From Streptomyces sp. NRRL WC-3742 (GTDB taxonomy: Bacteria > Actinomycetota > Actinomycetes > Streptomycetales > Streptomycetaceae), in assembly GCF_000720635.1 (NCBI RefSeq), contig NZ_JOCF01000058.1, positions 1 through 52,219 on the forward strand: a stretch of DNA of 52,219 nt, read 5' to 3'. Each line of letters opens with the position of its first letter. The first letter of the stretch is position 1. Of the stretch, positions 1 through 8,077 are shown in pieces. The position numbers and the translations under genes are program-made. The notes under the pieces were generated by a model. It was not told where the DNA came from and made no database searches. It saw nothing but the letters and a program-made list of their open reading frames with translations.

Positions 1-148
1 ACCCACCTTCGACCCCCCAGCACCCCCACCCCGCCCCTGGTGGCGCCGCCTACGGGGCTGAACGGCGACGGGATGCCCAGACGATTACCTCCTCAGTCAC
101 CGGACCTGACCGAACCTCGGTGCAACCAGCCAGGAGCGGCCGTACGCT

Positions 149-787
149 GTGCGGATGGAGCGAGCTGCGGTGACTTCGTTTCGTGCGGTGGTCTTCGACT
201 TCTTCGGCGTCCTGACGTCGAACATGGTCGAGGTCATCACGTGGTTCGAGAACCGGGAGCGGATCGCTCCGGGGACGTTCTTGCGTGCGTGGGCCGATCC
301 CCGAGGGCAGGACCTGTTCCGAAGTCTTGAACTCGGCCGGATCAGCCAGGAGGACTGGAACACCGGGTTCGCGGCCCTGATGGGCGTGAAGCGGGACGAC
401 CTCCTGGCCAGGTACCTTCACGACGCTTTCCCGGCCTACCAGGTCCTCCAGGTCGCGCGGCAGGCCCGTGCGGCAGGGGTGCGAACCGCGGTGCTGTCCA
501 ACAGCCTCGGTCGGCAGCCATACGACCCATACGCAGGCTTCGACCTGCACCGCACGTTCGACGCGGTGGTGCTGTCGGCGGAGCTCGGTGTCCGCAAGCC
601 CGAACCCGAGGCGTTCAGAGCTGTGCTGGAGCGCCTGGGCGTCACCGCCGAGGAGAGCCTGTTCGTGGACGACAGCGAGGAGAACCTCGCCGCCGCCCGC
701 CGGCTCGGCTTCACTCCTGTGCTGGGGCTGGACGAGGACGTGGTCGTCCGACGGCTACGCGAACTTCTGAGGCTGCCGGGCCTCTAG
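149..787 (+). CDS. HAD-superfamily hydrolase (HAD-IA like)
   Basis: A 212-residue HAD-fold protein. The nucleophile motif is VVFDFFGVL with Asp17; the usual second Asp of DxD (position 19) is Phe, as in HAD relatives that are not classical phosphatases. Motif II is Ser117-Asn118, motif III Lys150 in RKPEPEAF, and motif IV Asp174-Asp175 in FVDDSEEN. The cap is alpha-helical, inserted after motif I. The start is GTG at 149, chosen because AGGAGC lies about 11 nt upstream; ATG at 155 is the alternative. Its last 33 bases overlap the 3' end of the convergent XRE gene. Substrate unknown; the missing acid/base Asp argues against ordinary phosphate-ester hydrolysis. Confidence 0.85.
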   Translation: MRMERAAVTSFRAVVFDFFGVLTSNMVEVITWFENRERIAPGTFLRAWADPRGQDLFRSLELGRISQEDWNTGFAALMGVKRDDLLARYLHDAFPAYQVLQVARQARAAGVRTAVLSNSLGRQPYDPYAGFDLHRTFDAVVLSAELGVRKPEPEAFRAVLERLGVTAEESLFVDDSEENLAAARRLGFTPVLGLDEDVVVRRLRELLRLPGL

Positions 788-2053
788 GAAGTCGCGAACC
801 CCCGCGTGGGCGGTGTGCGGGGCCAGTTTCTGGCACAGGCCCCGTAGTTGGGACGCGGAGCGGGCGGAGTCCACCGCTCCGAGGCAGGCCGCCGCGTGCC
901 GGCCCGTTGCCACGGCCGCGTCCAGGTCGTGCAGTGCGAGGTGCGCCTCCGCGGCGCGGGCGAGGTAGATGGCGTGGCTGCGGGGGTACTGCTCGTCACC
1001 CGGATACGCCTGCATTCCGGCTTCGAATCGCCGCAGGGCCTCGGCGGGGTCTCCCAGTTCCAGGGCGGAGGAGCCGGCGATCATCTCGATCTCGCCGTAG
1101 TCCACCCAGTAGAGGAAGCTGGGGTCGTCCTCACACCGCCCCTTGTCCAGCGCCGCGCGTGCCAGGTGAAGCTGGTGCTTGGTCTCCTCCTTCGCTCCGC
1201 CCTTCGACCACGAGCGGGCGGCGCGGGCGGCAAGCATCGCCTCCATCCGTGGGGTGCTCCGGCCGCGTACCTGGGTCCGGGCAGTGTCCGTGAATGACAC
1301 TGCCCGGCTGGCCAGGCCGGGGGAGGAGTAGCACTGAATGGCGGCGAAGGACAGCGTGTAGGCGCCGGCGATCACATCGCCGCACTCGGCGGAGGCCCGC
1401 AAGGAGGCGTCGAAATAGGACTGGGCGAGGCCGACACGGCCCTGGTCGAAGGCCGCCCAGCCGACCTGGCGGGCGGCCTCGGTGGTGATCGCGTACAAGC
1501 GCGCCAGGTGATCGCCCTTGTAGCGCCGGGACTTGATCGCCGCCACCGCCAGAGCAAGGTCGCTGCGCGCAGCGGTGAAGACCTCGCCGCTGCCGAGCTC
1601 GTCGTCCACGTGGCGTAGGAGGTTGAGCCGGCCCTCCAAACCCGCCAGCAGGGACGCGCCGTCCACAAATGCGGCACGCGGTTCCAGGAGAGTGCGCCCG
1701 ATGGCCGTGACCCAGTTGTTCGTCGACGCGGACAGGGCAACGCCCGCAGCGAGGAACCCTCGGCGATCCACTCGTCTCCCCTCCATCAGGCTCGTGAGAA
1801 CCGCCAGAGTCGCGCCGGCCTGGTTCCAAGAAACGTCCACAGGCCCGGTTGCGGCAAGAGCAGCGGCGAAGCTTCCGCCTGTCTCGAGGACCCTGTCGTA
1901 GGCGGCGGCCACCGACTCGGTCACCCTACGGTTGCCGTTCTCAACGTTGCGCAGATACGCCACACCGAACCCGCTGGCGCGAGCGAACGCGGCCCAGCCC
2001 ATGCCGGAAGCACGGCGGGCTTGCCTCATATCGTGGCGCAGTTGATCGGGCAT
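755..2053 (-). CDS. XRE-family transcriptional regulator with helical C-terminal sensor domain
   Basis: About 432 residues. An N-terminal helix-turn-helix of the Cro/XRE type spans roughly residues 5-60 (QARRASGMGWAAFARASG, then VAYLRNVENGNR). It is followed by a linker with DRRGFLAAG and a long Ala-rich helical region resembling the TPR-like C-termini of Streptomyces XRE regulators. The start ATG at 2053 has GAGGAG about 8 nt upstream and is preferred to an in-frame start at 2101. It is divergent from the RsbW-like ATPase at 2274, and that arrangement recalls WhiJ/AbaA-like regulatory clusters. It is likely to regulate the 220-bp divergent promoter region, possibly including the operon starting at 2943 (inference). 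Confidence 0.85.
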   Translation of the reverse strand: MPDQLRHDMRQARRASGMGWAAFARASGFGVAYLRNVENGNRRVTESVAAAYDRVLETGGSFAAALAATGPVDVSWNQAGATLAVLTSLMEGRRVDRRGFLAAGVALSASTNNWVTAIGRTLLEPRAAFVDGASLLAGLEGRLNLLRHVDDELGSGEVFTAARSDLALAVAAIKSRRYKGDHLARLYAITTEAARQVGWAAFDQGRVGLAQSYFDASLRASAECGDVIAGAYTLSFAAIQCYSSPGLASRAVSFTDTARTQVRGRSTPRMEAMLAARAARSWSKGGAKEETKHQLHLARAALDKGRCEDDPSFLYWVDYGEIEMIAGSSALELGDPAEALRRFEAGMQAYPGDEQYPRSHAIYLARAAEAHLALHDLDAAVATGRHAAACLGAVDSARSASQLRGLCQKLAPHTAHAGVRDFLEARQPQKFA

Positions 2054-2273
2054 CAAGGCGCTCCTCGGATGTGGGATCGCTTCTGGATCGCGCCACACCA
2101 TTGTCCCCGCGGTGCTGGCAGTGTGTGATCGATTCCGTACAGATCGCAGTCGCTGCCGTCCGGCCGCCTGGAGCCGGAGCGTTAACCCCGGCGCGCACCG
2201 GCCTGTCCGCGCCTGCCTGAGCGGTTCCCTTTCTTGCGCTCATTCCACCCTTCCCGTTCTGAGGTAGTTCGCC
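2054..2273. promoter_or_regulatory. Divergent intergenic region between the XRE regulator and the ATPase
   Basis: A 220-bp space between two divergent start codons that must carry both promoters. GAGGTAG about 8 nt before the ATG at 2274 is the ribosome binding site of the ATPase. No convincing -35/-10 pair or clear operator palindrome was found by eye. Confidence 0.4.
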
Positions 2274-2720
2274 ATGCTCGAAGCCTGCTCCGCGGCCAGC
2301 CGCCCCCGCTCGTTCGCCGCGCGCCTCGAATCTCGCACGGACTCGACGCCCCTCGCGCGGTACCTCCTCCGGGCTTACCTCGCTGGCCTCCCCGTGGGTG
2401 ATCACTACCGCGACGTTGGCGAAATCCTCCTCGGCGAGCTGTTCGCCAACGCTGTCCAGCACCCCGTCGCGCCCGCGGACTGCTTCGTCGAGATCCGCTT
2501 CGCGCTCATCGGCGACCGCCTGCGCCTCGAGGTCCACGACGCCGGTGGTGGACGCCCCTCCCTCCGCCCCTCCAGCACCGACAACGAGCGCGGGCGCGGC
2601 CTCTTCCTCGTCAACGAGCTCGCCGAGCGTTGGGGCTACTGCCCCCGAGCCGGCGATATCGGGAAGTCGGTCTGGGTCCTCATCGCCCCTACCAACGCCA
2701 CCCGCGAGACCGCCACGTAA
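2274..2720 (+). CDS. RsbW/SpoIIAB-like ATP-binding protein (HATPase_c)
   Basis: 148 residues comprising essentially one GHKL ATPase domain. The N box is ELFANAVQH (Glu55, Asn59, His63), the G1 box VHDAGGG around Asp89, and the G2 box GRGLFLV around residues 107-113. Stand-alone domains of this size in Streptomyces are anti-sigma-factor-like kinases or the AbaA-like ATPases found beside WhiJ-like HTH proteins. The neighbouring divergent HTH gene fits the second case. A partner such as an anti-anti-sigma protein or a DUF397 peptide is not visible nearby. It is likely regulatory rather than metabolic. Confidence 0.85.
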   Translation: MLEACSAASRPRSFAARLESRTDSTPLARYLLRAYLAGLPVGDHYRDVGEILLGELFANAVQHPVAPADCFVEIRFALIGDRLRLEVHDAGGGRPSLRPSSTDNERGRGLFLVNELAERWGYCPRAGDIGKSVWVLIAPTNATRETAT

Positions 2721-2942
2721 TCGCAGGAGGTCGCCTGCCGGGTCACCCCGGGTGTCGCGCCCGCTGCGGGCCCTCGACCCCGGACCCGCTACTTCGGCCG
2801 CTTCCCGAGTCGGCTGCACCACTGGAGGAGCGGTCCAATCCCAGATCGGAGCAAGCCCTGTGCCTGACCACTTGCTCCACGAGAGCACGTTGAGCAGGAC
2901 GAAAATTCCGATGCGCACGGTACCCGAAAGGACCCCACTGAC

Positions 2943-3686
2943 GTGACCAGTTCACTGCCCGTCCCCGCCGACCGTCTCGAAGTCCTCGAAGCCGACATGC
3001 TGCACCTGGTCGAGACGGCCGCGCCGACGCTCTCACCGGAGCACCGCGCCGCCATGGACCAGGTGTGGGCGAAGGCCGTCCAGGCGAACCCCGATCTGTT
3101 CGACGGCCCGGCGGTGCTGTGCACCGCCACCGGGTACGACGGCAACACCCTCGTCCTGTCCTGGGCCCCCGTTTCCTACCGGCGCTTCGCGCTGCGCCGC
3201 GTTCCGGGAGCGCCCCGCGTGTCGTCCGTGTTCGTGACCGTCGCGCAACCGACCGACGCGGGCGGCCTGATCGTGGGCCGCATGTCCGCCTCGACGGCGG
3301 CGCCCGGACGCTGGCAGCTGCCCGGCGGCAACGTCGAACCGCCCGTCGGAGCCGGGCTCCTGGACGAGACCGAGCTGCGCCGCCAGGCGTGCCGGGAGCT
3401 GGCCAAGGAGGTCGGCGTGGACGTGACGCCGCAGGCCCTGACGCTGTGGGCGGTGACCCGCGGTGAGCACGGCAACATCGGCGTGCACTTCGAGGCGCCT
3501 CCGCTCCCGGAGCACACCGTGCGCGAGCGGTACGAGGCGCTGGTCGCGGCGGAGACCGCTTCCGGCCGCACCCCCGAACTGGACCGGATCACCGTCGTGG
3601 ACGGTCCGGCCACCGAACTCGAGGGGCCGCGCGCGGACTACCTCGAGGCCCTGCTCCACCGCCGTACAGGGAGGACACATGACTGA
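2943..3686 (+). CDS. Nudix hydrolase-like protein, first gene of the aldolase-ACP operon
   Basis: 247 residues. An N-terminal helical region of about 90 residues precedes a Nudix domain. The Nudix box starts at PGGNVE (128-132), contains an insertion of about eight residues, and ends RELAKEVGV (151-159). The consensus REUxEExGU has two acidic metal ligands; here the first is Lys155 and only Glu156 remains, so hydrolase activity is uncertain. GTG start at 2943 preceded by an AAAGGA-type site. The 3' end overlaps the hydratase start by 8 nt, so the two are translationally coupled. It may sanitise or act on a nucleotide-linked intermediate, or serve as a binding or regulatory module. Confidence 0.8.
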   Translation: MTSSLPVPADRLEVLEADMLHLVETAAPTLSPEHRAAMDQVWAKAVQANPDLFDGPAVLCTATGYDGNTLVLSWAPVSYRRFALRRVPGAPRVSSVFVTVAQPTDAGGLIVGRMSASTAAPGRWQLPGGNVEPPVGAGLLDETELRRQACRELAKEVGVDVTPQALTLWAVTRGEHGNIGVHFEAPPLPEHTVRERYEALVAAETASGRTPELDRITVVDGPATELEGPRADYLEALLHRRTGRTHD

Positions 3687-4476
3687 CACCCGGGGCGATC
3701 CGCAGTGGCTGCTGGACGCGGCCGGGCAGCTGCTGGCGGCCGAGCGGTCCGGCCTGCCCACCGCTCCACCGGCCCGGAGCGGCCCCGGGCTGACGCTGGA
3801 GCAGGCGTACCGCGTCCAGGCGGCCGTGATCAGCGGCCGCCTGGACGGCGGAGCCCGTCCCGTCGGCCACAAGATCGGCCTTACCTCGGCGGCGATGCAG
3901 GAGCAGATGGGGGTGAGCGAGCCGGACTCCGGCATCCTGCTGGAGGACATGGCACTGCCGTGCGGCGGTGAACTGCCCACGACGGGACTGCTCGCCCCCC
4001 GCATCGAAGCCGAGATCGGCCTGCGGCTCGGCCGGGACCTCACCGGCCCCGCCCTCGACCACCAGGCGGCCCGCGCAGCCGTGGCCGAGGTGTTCCTCGC
4101 TCTCGAAGTGATCGACACCCGCTACGGGGACTGGGGGATCACCCTGGAGGACAGCGTCGCCGACAACGCCTCCGCGGCCCGCTTCGTCACCGGCGCCCCC
4201 GTACCGTTCCCCCTCGCCATGGACCTGGGCCGGGTCCTGGTCACCGTCCGCGTCGATGACCAGCTGGTCTGCGTCGGCCACGGCCGAGACGTCCTCGGCG
4301 ACCCGATCAACGCGCTCCTGTGGCTGACCCGCCGCCTCCACGGCCTCGGCAGCGGCCTGCGCGCCGGAGACCTCGTCCTTCCCGGATCGGTGCACGCCAG
4401 CATCCCGCTGCGCCCCGGCACGATCGTCGAGGCGTCCTCTCCCCGGCTTCCCGCCGTCCTGCTGCGCGCGCTCTGA
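3679..4476 (+). CDS. 2-oxopent-4-enoate hydratase family protein (MhpD/DmpE-like)
   Basis: 265 residues, typical length for the hydratase/decarboxylase family. Seen: VGHKIGLTS with Lys65, the metal-binding acidic pair in PRIEAEIGL (Glu110, Glu112), Glu143 in LALEVIDTRY, and the C-terminal PGSVHASIPL. Family members interconvert 2-oxopent-4-enoate and 4-hydroxy-2-oxovalerate with a divalent metal. The ATG at 3679 lies inside the end of the Nudix gene, with GGGAGGA upstream. The next two genes encode the matching dehydrogenase and aldolase, giving the classic MhpD-F-E set. No ring-cleavage dioxygenase is present, so here it could run as a dehydratase in a biosynthetic direction (inference). Confidence 0.9.
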   Translation: MTDTRGDPQWLLDAAGQLLAAERSGLPTAPPARSGPGLTLEQAYRVQAAVISGRLDGGARPVGHKIGLTSAAMQEQMGVSEPDSGILLEDMALPCGGELPTTGLLAPRIEAEIGLRLGRDLTGPALDHQAARAAVAEVFLALEVIDTRYGDWGITLEDSVADNASAARFVTGAPVPFPLAMDLGRVLVTVRVDDQLVCVGHGRDVLGDPINALLWLTRRLHGLGSGLRAGDLVLPGSVHASIPLRPGTIVEASSPRLPAVLLRAL

Positions 4477-4520
4477 CCGTCCCGCTCCCTCGCGCCAATC
4501 CCTCCCCCTGGAGCACCCCC

Positions 4521-5404
4521 ATGCCCTCGCACCGCACGATCGGCGTCGCCGTGCTCGGCGCCGGACTGATCGGCCTCGACCTGCTGGAGAAGATCCGCCG
4601 CTCGGCCCTGCTGGAGTGCCGCCTCGTGGCGGGCCACCGCCACAACCTCGGCCTGACCCGGGCAGCCGAGATGGGCCTGCCGACCACGACCGGCGGCATC
4701 ACCGCGCTGACGGACTCCGTCGACGGCATCGACGTGGTCTTCGACGCCTCCAACGCCGACTCCCACGCCGAGCACTGGCACCACCTCGAACCCACGAACG
4801 CCCGGCTCGTCGACCTGACCCCCAGCAAGCTCGGCGCGGCGACCGTCCCCACGATCAACGGGGCCGACGCGGCGACCAGGCGCCACGTCAGCCTGATCAG
4901 CTGCGGCGGCCAGGCCGCGATCCCGCTCCTGCACGCCATCGCCCAGCACCGCACGCCCCGCTACGTCGAGCTGGTCTCCACCGGTGCCAGCCGCAGCGCG
5001 GGCCGGGCGACCCGGCTGAACCTGGACGAGTACATCGACACCACGCAGCGGGCCGTCCGCCACTTCACCGGCGCCCCCACGGCGAAGGTGCTCGTCAACC
5101 TCAGCCCGCGACCCCGCCGCCGCCCTTCTGTGTCACCCTCACCGCCCTCCTCGACGCTCCCGACCCCGTGGCGATCCGCCCGCTCGTCCAGGCCGCCGCC
5201 CAGCGGGTCCAGGCGTTCGTCCCCGGCTACGCGGTGACCGCCCTGGAGACGGCCCACGACCGCGTGACCGTCACGGTGGAGGTCACCGCGGCCGGGGACC
5301 GCATCCCCGCCCACGCCGGGAACCTCGAGATCATCAACGCCGCGGCGATCCAGGTGGCCGAGCTGCGTGCAGGAGCCCTGCACCCGGAAGGAACCCGCTC
5401 ATGA
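4521..5404 (+). pseudogene. Acylating acetaldehyde dehydrogenase (MhpF/DmpF-like), frameshifted
   Basis: Residues 1 to about 196 read in one frame from ATG 4521: Rossmann motif VLGAGLIG near residue 11, FDASNA, and the catalytic Cys128 in SLISCGGQA. After NLS at 5103-5105 the homology jumps to another frame ([14 protein letters not shown] segment, then [11 protein letters not shown]) and ends at 5404. One base appears to be missing near 5103-5105. Restoring it gives about 294 residues, close to the family's usual 300-310. The enzyme oxidises acetaldehyde to acetyl-CoA using NAD and CoA and normally forms a channelling complex with the aldolase encoded next. The stop overlaps the aldolase ATG. 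It may be a true mutation or a sequence error. Confidence 0.85.
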
Positions 5405-6672
5405 CCGGCACCCCGACCCACGTCCAGCTCCACGACCCGACCCTTCGCGACGGACACCACGCGGTCGGCCACCGGCTCTCGCGCGAGCAACTGTCCGCCT
5501 ACGCCGCTGCCGCCGACCGAGCCGGTGTACCCGTCATCGAAGTCGGACACGGCAACGGACTGGGCGCCTCCTCCCTGCAGATCGGCCCGGCCGACCTGAG
5601 CGACGCCGAGATGCTCGCCGCCGTGCGCGACGTCCTCACCAACGCCCGCATGGGCGTCTTCATGGCCCCCGGGTGGGGAACCGGCGACGACCTGCGCCTG
5701 GCCGTCAACGCGGGTGCACAGGTCGTACGCCTGGCCGCGCACTGCACCGAAGCGGACGTCACCGAACGCCACCTCGGCCTGCTCGCCGAGTGGGGCGTCG
5801 AGGCACACGGCGTCCTGCTGATGAGCCACATGGCCGGCCCGGGCCAACTCGCCGAGCAGTGCGCCCTCATGGCCCGCTACGGCGCGCAGGCGGTCGGGAT
5901 CTACGACTCCGCCGGCCACTACCTCCCCGGAGACGTCGCCGAGCGCATCACCGCGATCACCGAAGCCGTCGACGTACCGGTCGTCTTCCACGGCCACAAC
6001 AACCTCACCATGGCCACCGCCAACTCGGTCGCCGCCGTCCAGGCGGGCGCCAGGATCATCGACGCCTGCGCCCGCGGGTTCGGCGCCGGGGCGGGCAACA
6101 CCCAGATCGAGGCGCTGGTCCCGGTCCTCGAACGTCTCGGCTACACCACCGGCATCGACCAGCACGCCCTGTTCGAGGCCGCCGACCTCGCCGAACAGCA
6201 GCTGATGACGGCCCCTCCGACCACCGACTCCGTCGCCGTGATGAGCGGCCAGGCCGGCGTCTTCTCCGGCTTCAGGACCCGCGTCCTGGACGTCGCCGCC
6301 CGCGAAGGCATCCACCCCGGCGACCTGTTCGCCGCGCTCGGCCGCCGCCAGGTGGTGGCCGGTCAGGAAGACCTGATCCCCGAAACGGCCGCCCGGCTCA
6401 AGGAACACACCATGCCCGAGCACGACCAGCCCGCCCTGGCAATCCACCCCCACCTCCACGACCTCCTGGTGCGCGAGCTGCGCATCCAGCCCGACACCCT
6501 GGACCCGGCCTCGACGCTGGAGGCGATCGGCCTGGACTCCCTGGCCGTGGTGGAACTCTCCGTGCTGCTGGCCGAGGAGTTCGAGGCGCCGGTCACCGAG
6601 GACCAGATCGCCGGTCTGCGCACCCTGGAGAACCTGAACCGCTTCTTCCTGTCGAACAGCCGGAAGGGATGA
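5401..6672 (+). CDS. 4-hydroxy-2-oxovalerate aldolase (MhpE/DmpG-like) fused to a C-terminal acyl carrier protein domain
   Basis: 423 residues. Residues 1 to about 337 form the DRE-TIM metal-dependent aldolase: LHDPTLRDG with Arg16-Asp17 and His20, EVGHGNGLG, the SAGHYLPGD segment and the metal-binding FHGHNN. Residues 338-423 are a separate helical domain ending in the phosphopantetheine site [11 protein letters not shown] (Ser380), typical of an acyl carrier protein. There is no stop between them. Ordinary members end near residue 340-350. The aldolase joins or splits pyruvate and acetaldehyde. The tethered carrier suggests that an acyl or keto-acid intermediate is held covalently. ATGA overlaps at both ends couple it to its neighbours. 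Confidence 0.9.
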   Translation: MTGTPTHVQLHDPTLRDGHHAVGHRLSREQLSAYAAAADRAGVPVIEVGHGNGLGASSLQIGPADLSDAEMLAAVRDVLTNARMGVFMAPGWGTGDDLRLAVNAGAQVVRLAAHCTEADVTERHLGLLAEWGVEAHGVLLMSHMAGPGQLAEQCALMARYGAQAVGIYDSAGHYLPGDVAERITAITEAVDVPVVFHGHNNLTMATANSVAAVQAGARIIDACARGFGAGAGNTQIEALVPVLERLGYTTGIDQHALFEAADLAEQQLMTAPPTTDSVAVMSGQAGVFSGFRTRVLDVAAREGIHPGDLFAALGRRQVVAGQEDLIPETAARLKEHTMPEHDQPALAIHPHLHDLLVRELRIQPDTLDPASTLEAIGLDSLAVVELSVLLAEEFEAPVTEDQIAGLRTLENLNRFFLSNSRKG

Positions 6673-7539
6673 CCCCGGGCATGACCCTCTCCCCGCACCG
6701 GCGCCTGGGACCGGCCTGGTTCATGACCCCCGCCACCCGGCCCGACCGCTACGCCTCCGCGCTCACCTGCGGAGCCGACGTCGTGCTGGTCGATCTCGAA
6801 GACTCCGTCGCCTCCACGGCCAAGGACCGGGCGACGCGACGCCCGGGCGTTCTTCGCCCTGGACGGCGCTCCTTGCATCCTGGGCATCCGCGTCAACACC
6901 CTGTCCACCCTCGACGGCGTCAAGGACCTCGCCGCCATCGCCGCCTACCCGCGCAAGCCCGACCTCGTCCTCCTGCCCAAGACCGAATCGACCCGCGACA
7001 TCGCCCTCGTGTCCGCCATCCTCGACACCCCCGCCTACAGCCCCATCCTGTTCGCCCTGATCGAGACACCCCGCGCCGTCGACCACCTGCCCGAGATCCT
7101 GCCCGCGCCCCGCCTGTCCGGCGCCGTCTTCGGCGCCGCCGACTACGCCCTCGAACTCGGCACCCACACCGGATGGGAGGCGATGCGCCACGCCCGGCAC
7201 ACCATCGCCAACAGCTGCGCCGCCGCCGGCCTCGTCGCCGTCGACACCCCGTTCTTCGAACTCGACGACGCGGCGGGCCTCACCGCAGAGGCCCGCCGCG
7301 CCAAGGAGATCGGCTTCCACGGCAAGGGGGCCATCCACCCCCGCCAACTGCCGGTCATCACCGAAGCGTTCCGCCCCAGCGACGACGAGATCGCCGAAGC
7401 CCGGGCGATCGTCGCCGCCGCCGAACGAAGCGGCGACCACATCACCTCCGTCGACGGGCGCATGCGCGGCACCCCGTTCTTCACCCAGGCACGGCGCCTC
7501 CTCGCGGGCCTCGGCGAACACCCGGCGCAGCCGAAGTGA
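6669..7539 (+). pseudogene. CitE/HpcH-type beta-hydroxyacyl-CoA lyase, frameshifted
   Basis: The first 55 or so residues read from ATG 6669 (or 6681), with the CitE motif VVLVDLEDSV. Near 6831-6840 the homology moves to another frame and continues ARAFFAL, ILGIRVNT, VLLPKTES, ALIETPRAV, FGAADYALELG and GFHGKGAIHP to the stop at 7539. One extra base (or two missing) explains the jump; repaired length is about 289 residues, normal for CitE-like lyases. The family cleaves or forms malyl-, methylmalyl- or citryl-thioesters with Mg. Its start overlaps the aldolase stop as ATGA. Beside a MaoC hydratase it suggests condensation followed by dehydration. It is the second frameshift in this operon. Confidence 0.8.
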
Positions 7540-8066
7540 GCGCCGACCTGCCGCAGGGCTACCGCCGCGTCGCCGGGAACCGCGTGCGGGAAGTCATCGG
7601 ACTCGACTACCGGGAACTGGCCCAGGGCCTGACCATCGAGCACCGCCCCGGCCGGACCGTCACCGAGGCCGACAACACGATCATCACCACCCTCAGCGGC
7701 AACGCCGCCCCGATCCACCTCGACGCCGCCTACGCCGCCCACACCGAGTGGGGCCGCATCCTCGTGTGCAGCGCCCTCACCCTCGCCGTCGTCGGCGGCA
7801 TGAGCGCCCGCTCCATCAGCGCCCTCACCACCGCCAACCTCGGCCTGACCGACGTGCGGTTCACCCACCCGGTCTTCGTCGGCGACACCCTCTACGCCGA
7901 AACCGAGATCACCGGCCGACGCCCCTCCAGGAACCGCCCGGCCGACGGCGTCGTCACCTGCCGCACCCGCGGCATCAACCAGGACGGCCGACAGGTCATC
8001 TCATTCACCCGTACGTTCCTCCTCCCCATCGACCCCCACGCCATGCGCACCCTCGCCAACTACTAG
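7536..8066 (+). CDS. MaoC-like (R)-hydratase/dehydratase
   Basis: 176 residues with a hot-dog fold. The signature VTEADNTIITTLSGNAAPIH near residues 43-62 matches the hydratase-2 motif around the catalytic Asp/His, but the Asp of the usual GDxNPxH is Asn in SGNAAPIH while the His is kept. That pattern resembles the mesaconyl-CoA-hydratase-like branch more than polyester-type (R)-hydratases (my comparison from memory). GTG start at 7536 overlaps the lyase stop (GTGA). It probably dehydrates a hydroxyacyl thioester, either CoA- or carrier-bound, made by the CitE-like enzyme. The exact substrate cannot be read from the sequence. Confidence 0.85.
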   Translation: MSADLPQGYRRVAGNRVREVIGLDYRELAQGLTIEHRPGRTVTEADNTIITTLSGNAAPIHLDAAYAAHTEWGRILVCSALTLAVVGGMSARSISALTTANLGLTDVRFTHPVFVGDTLYAETEITGRRPSRNRPADGVVTCRTRGINQDGRQVISFTRTFLLPIDPHAMRTLANY

Positions 8067-8077
8067 ACAGGCGCGCC

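Noticed and set aside
1720..1780. Twin-arginine-like RRGFLAAG in the XRE regulator
   Set aside because: It lies far from the N-terminus after an HTH domain; a common internal motif in such regulators, not an export signal.
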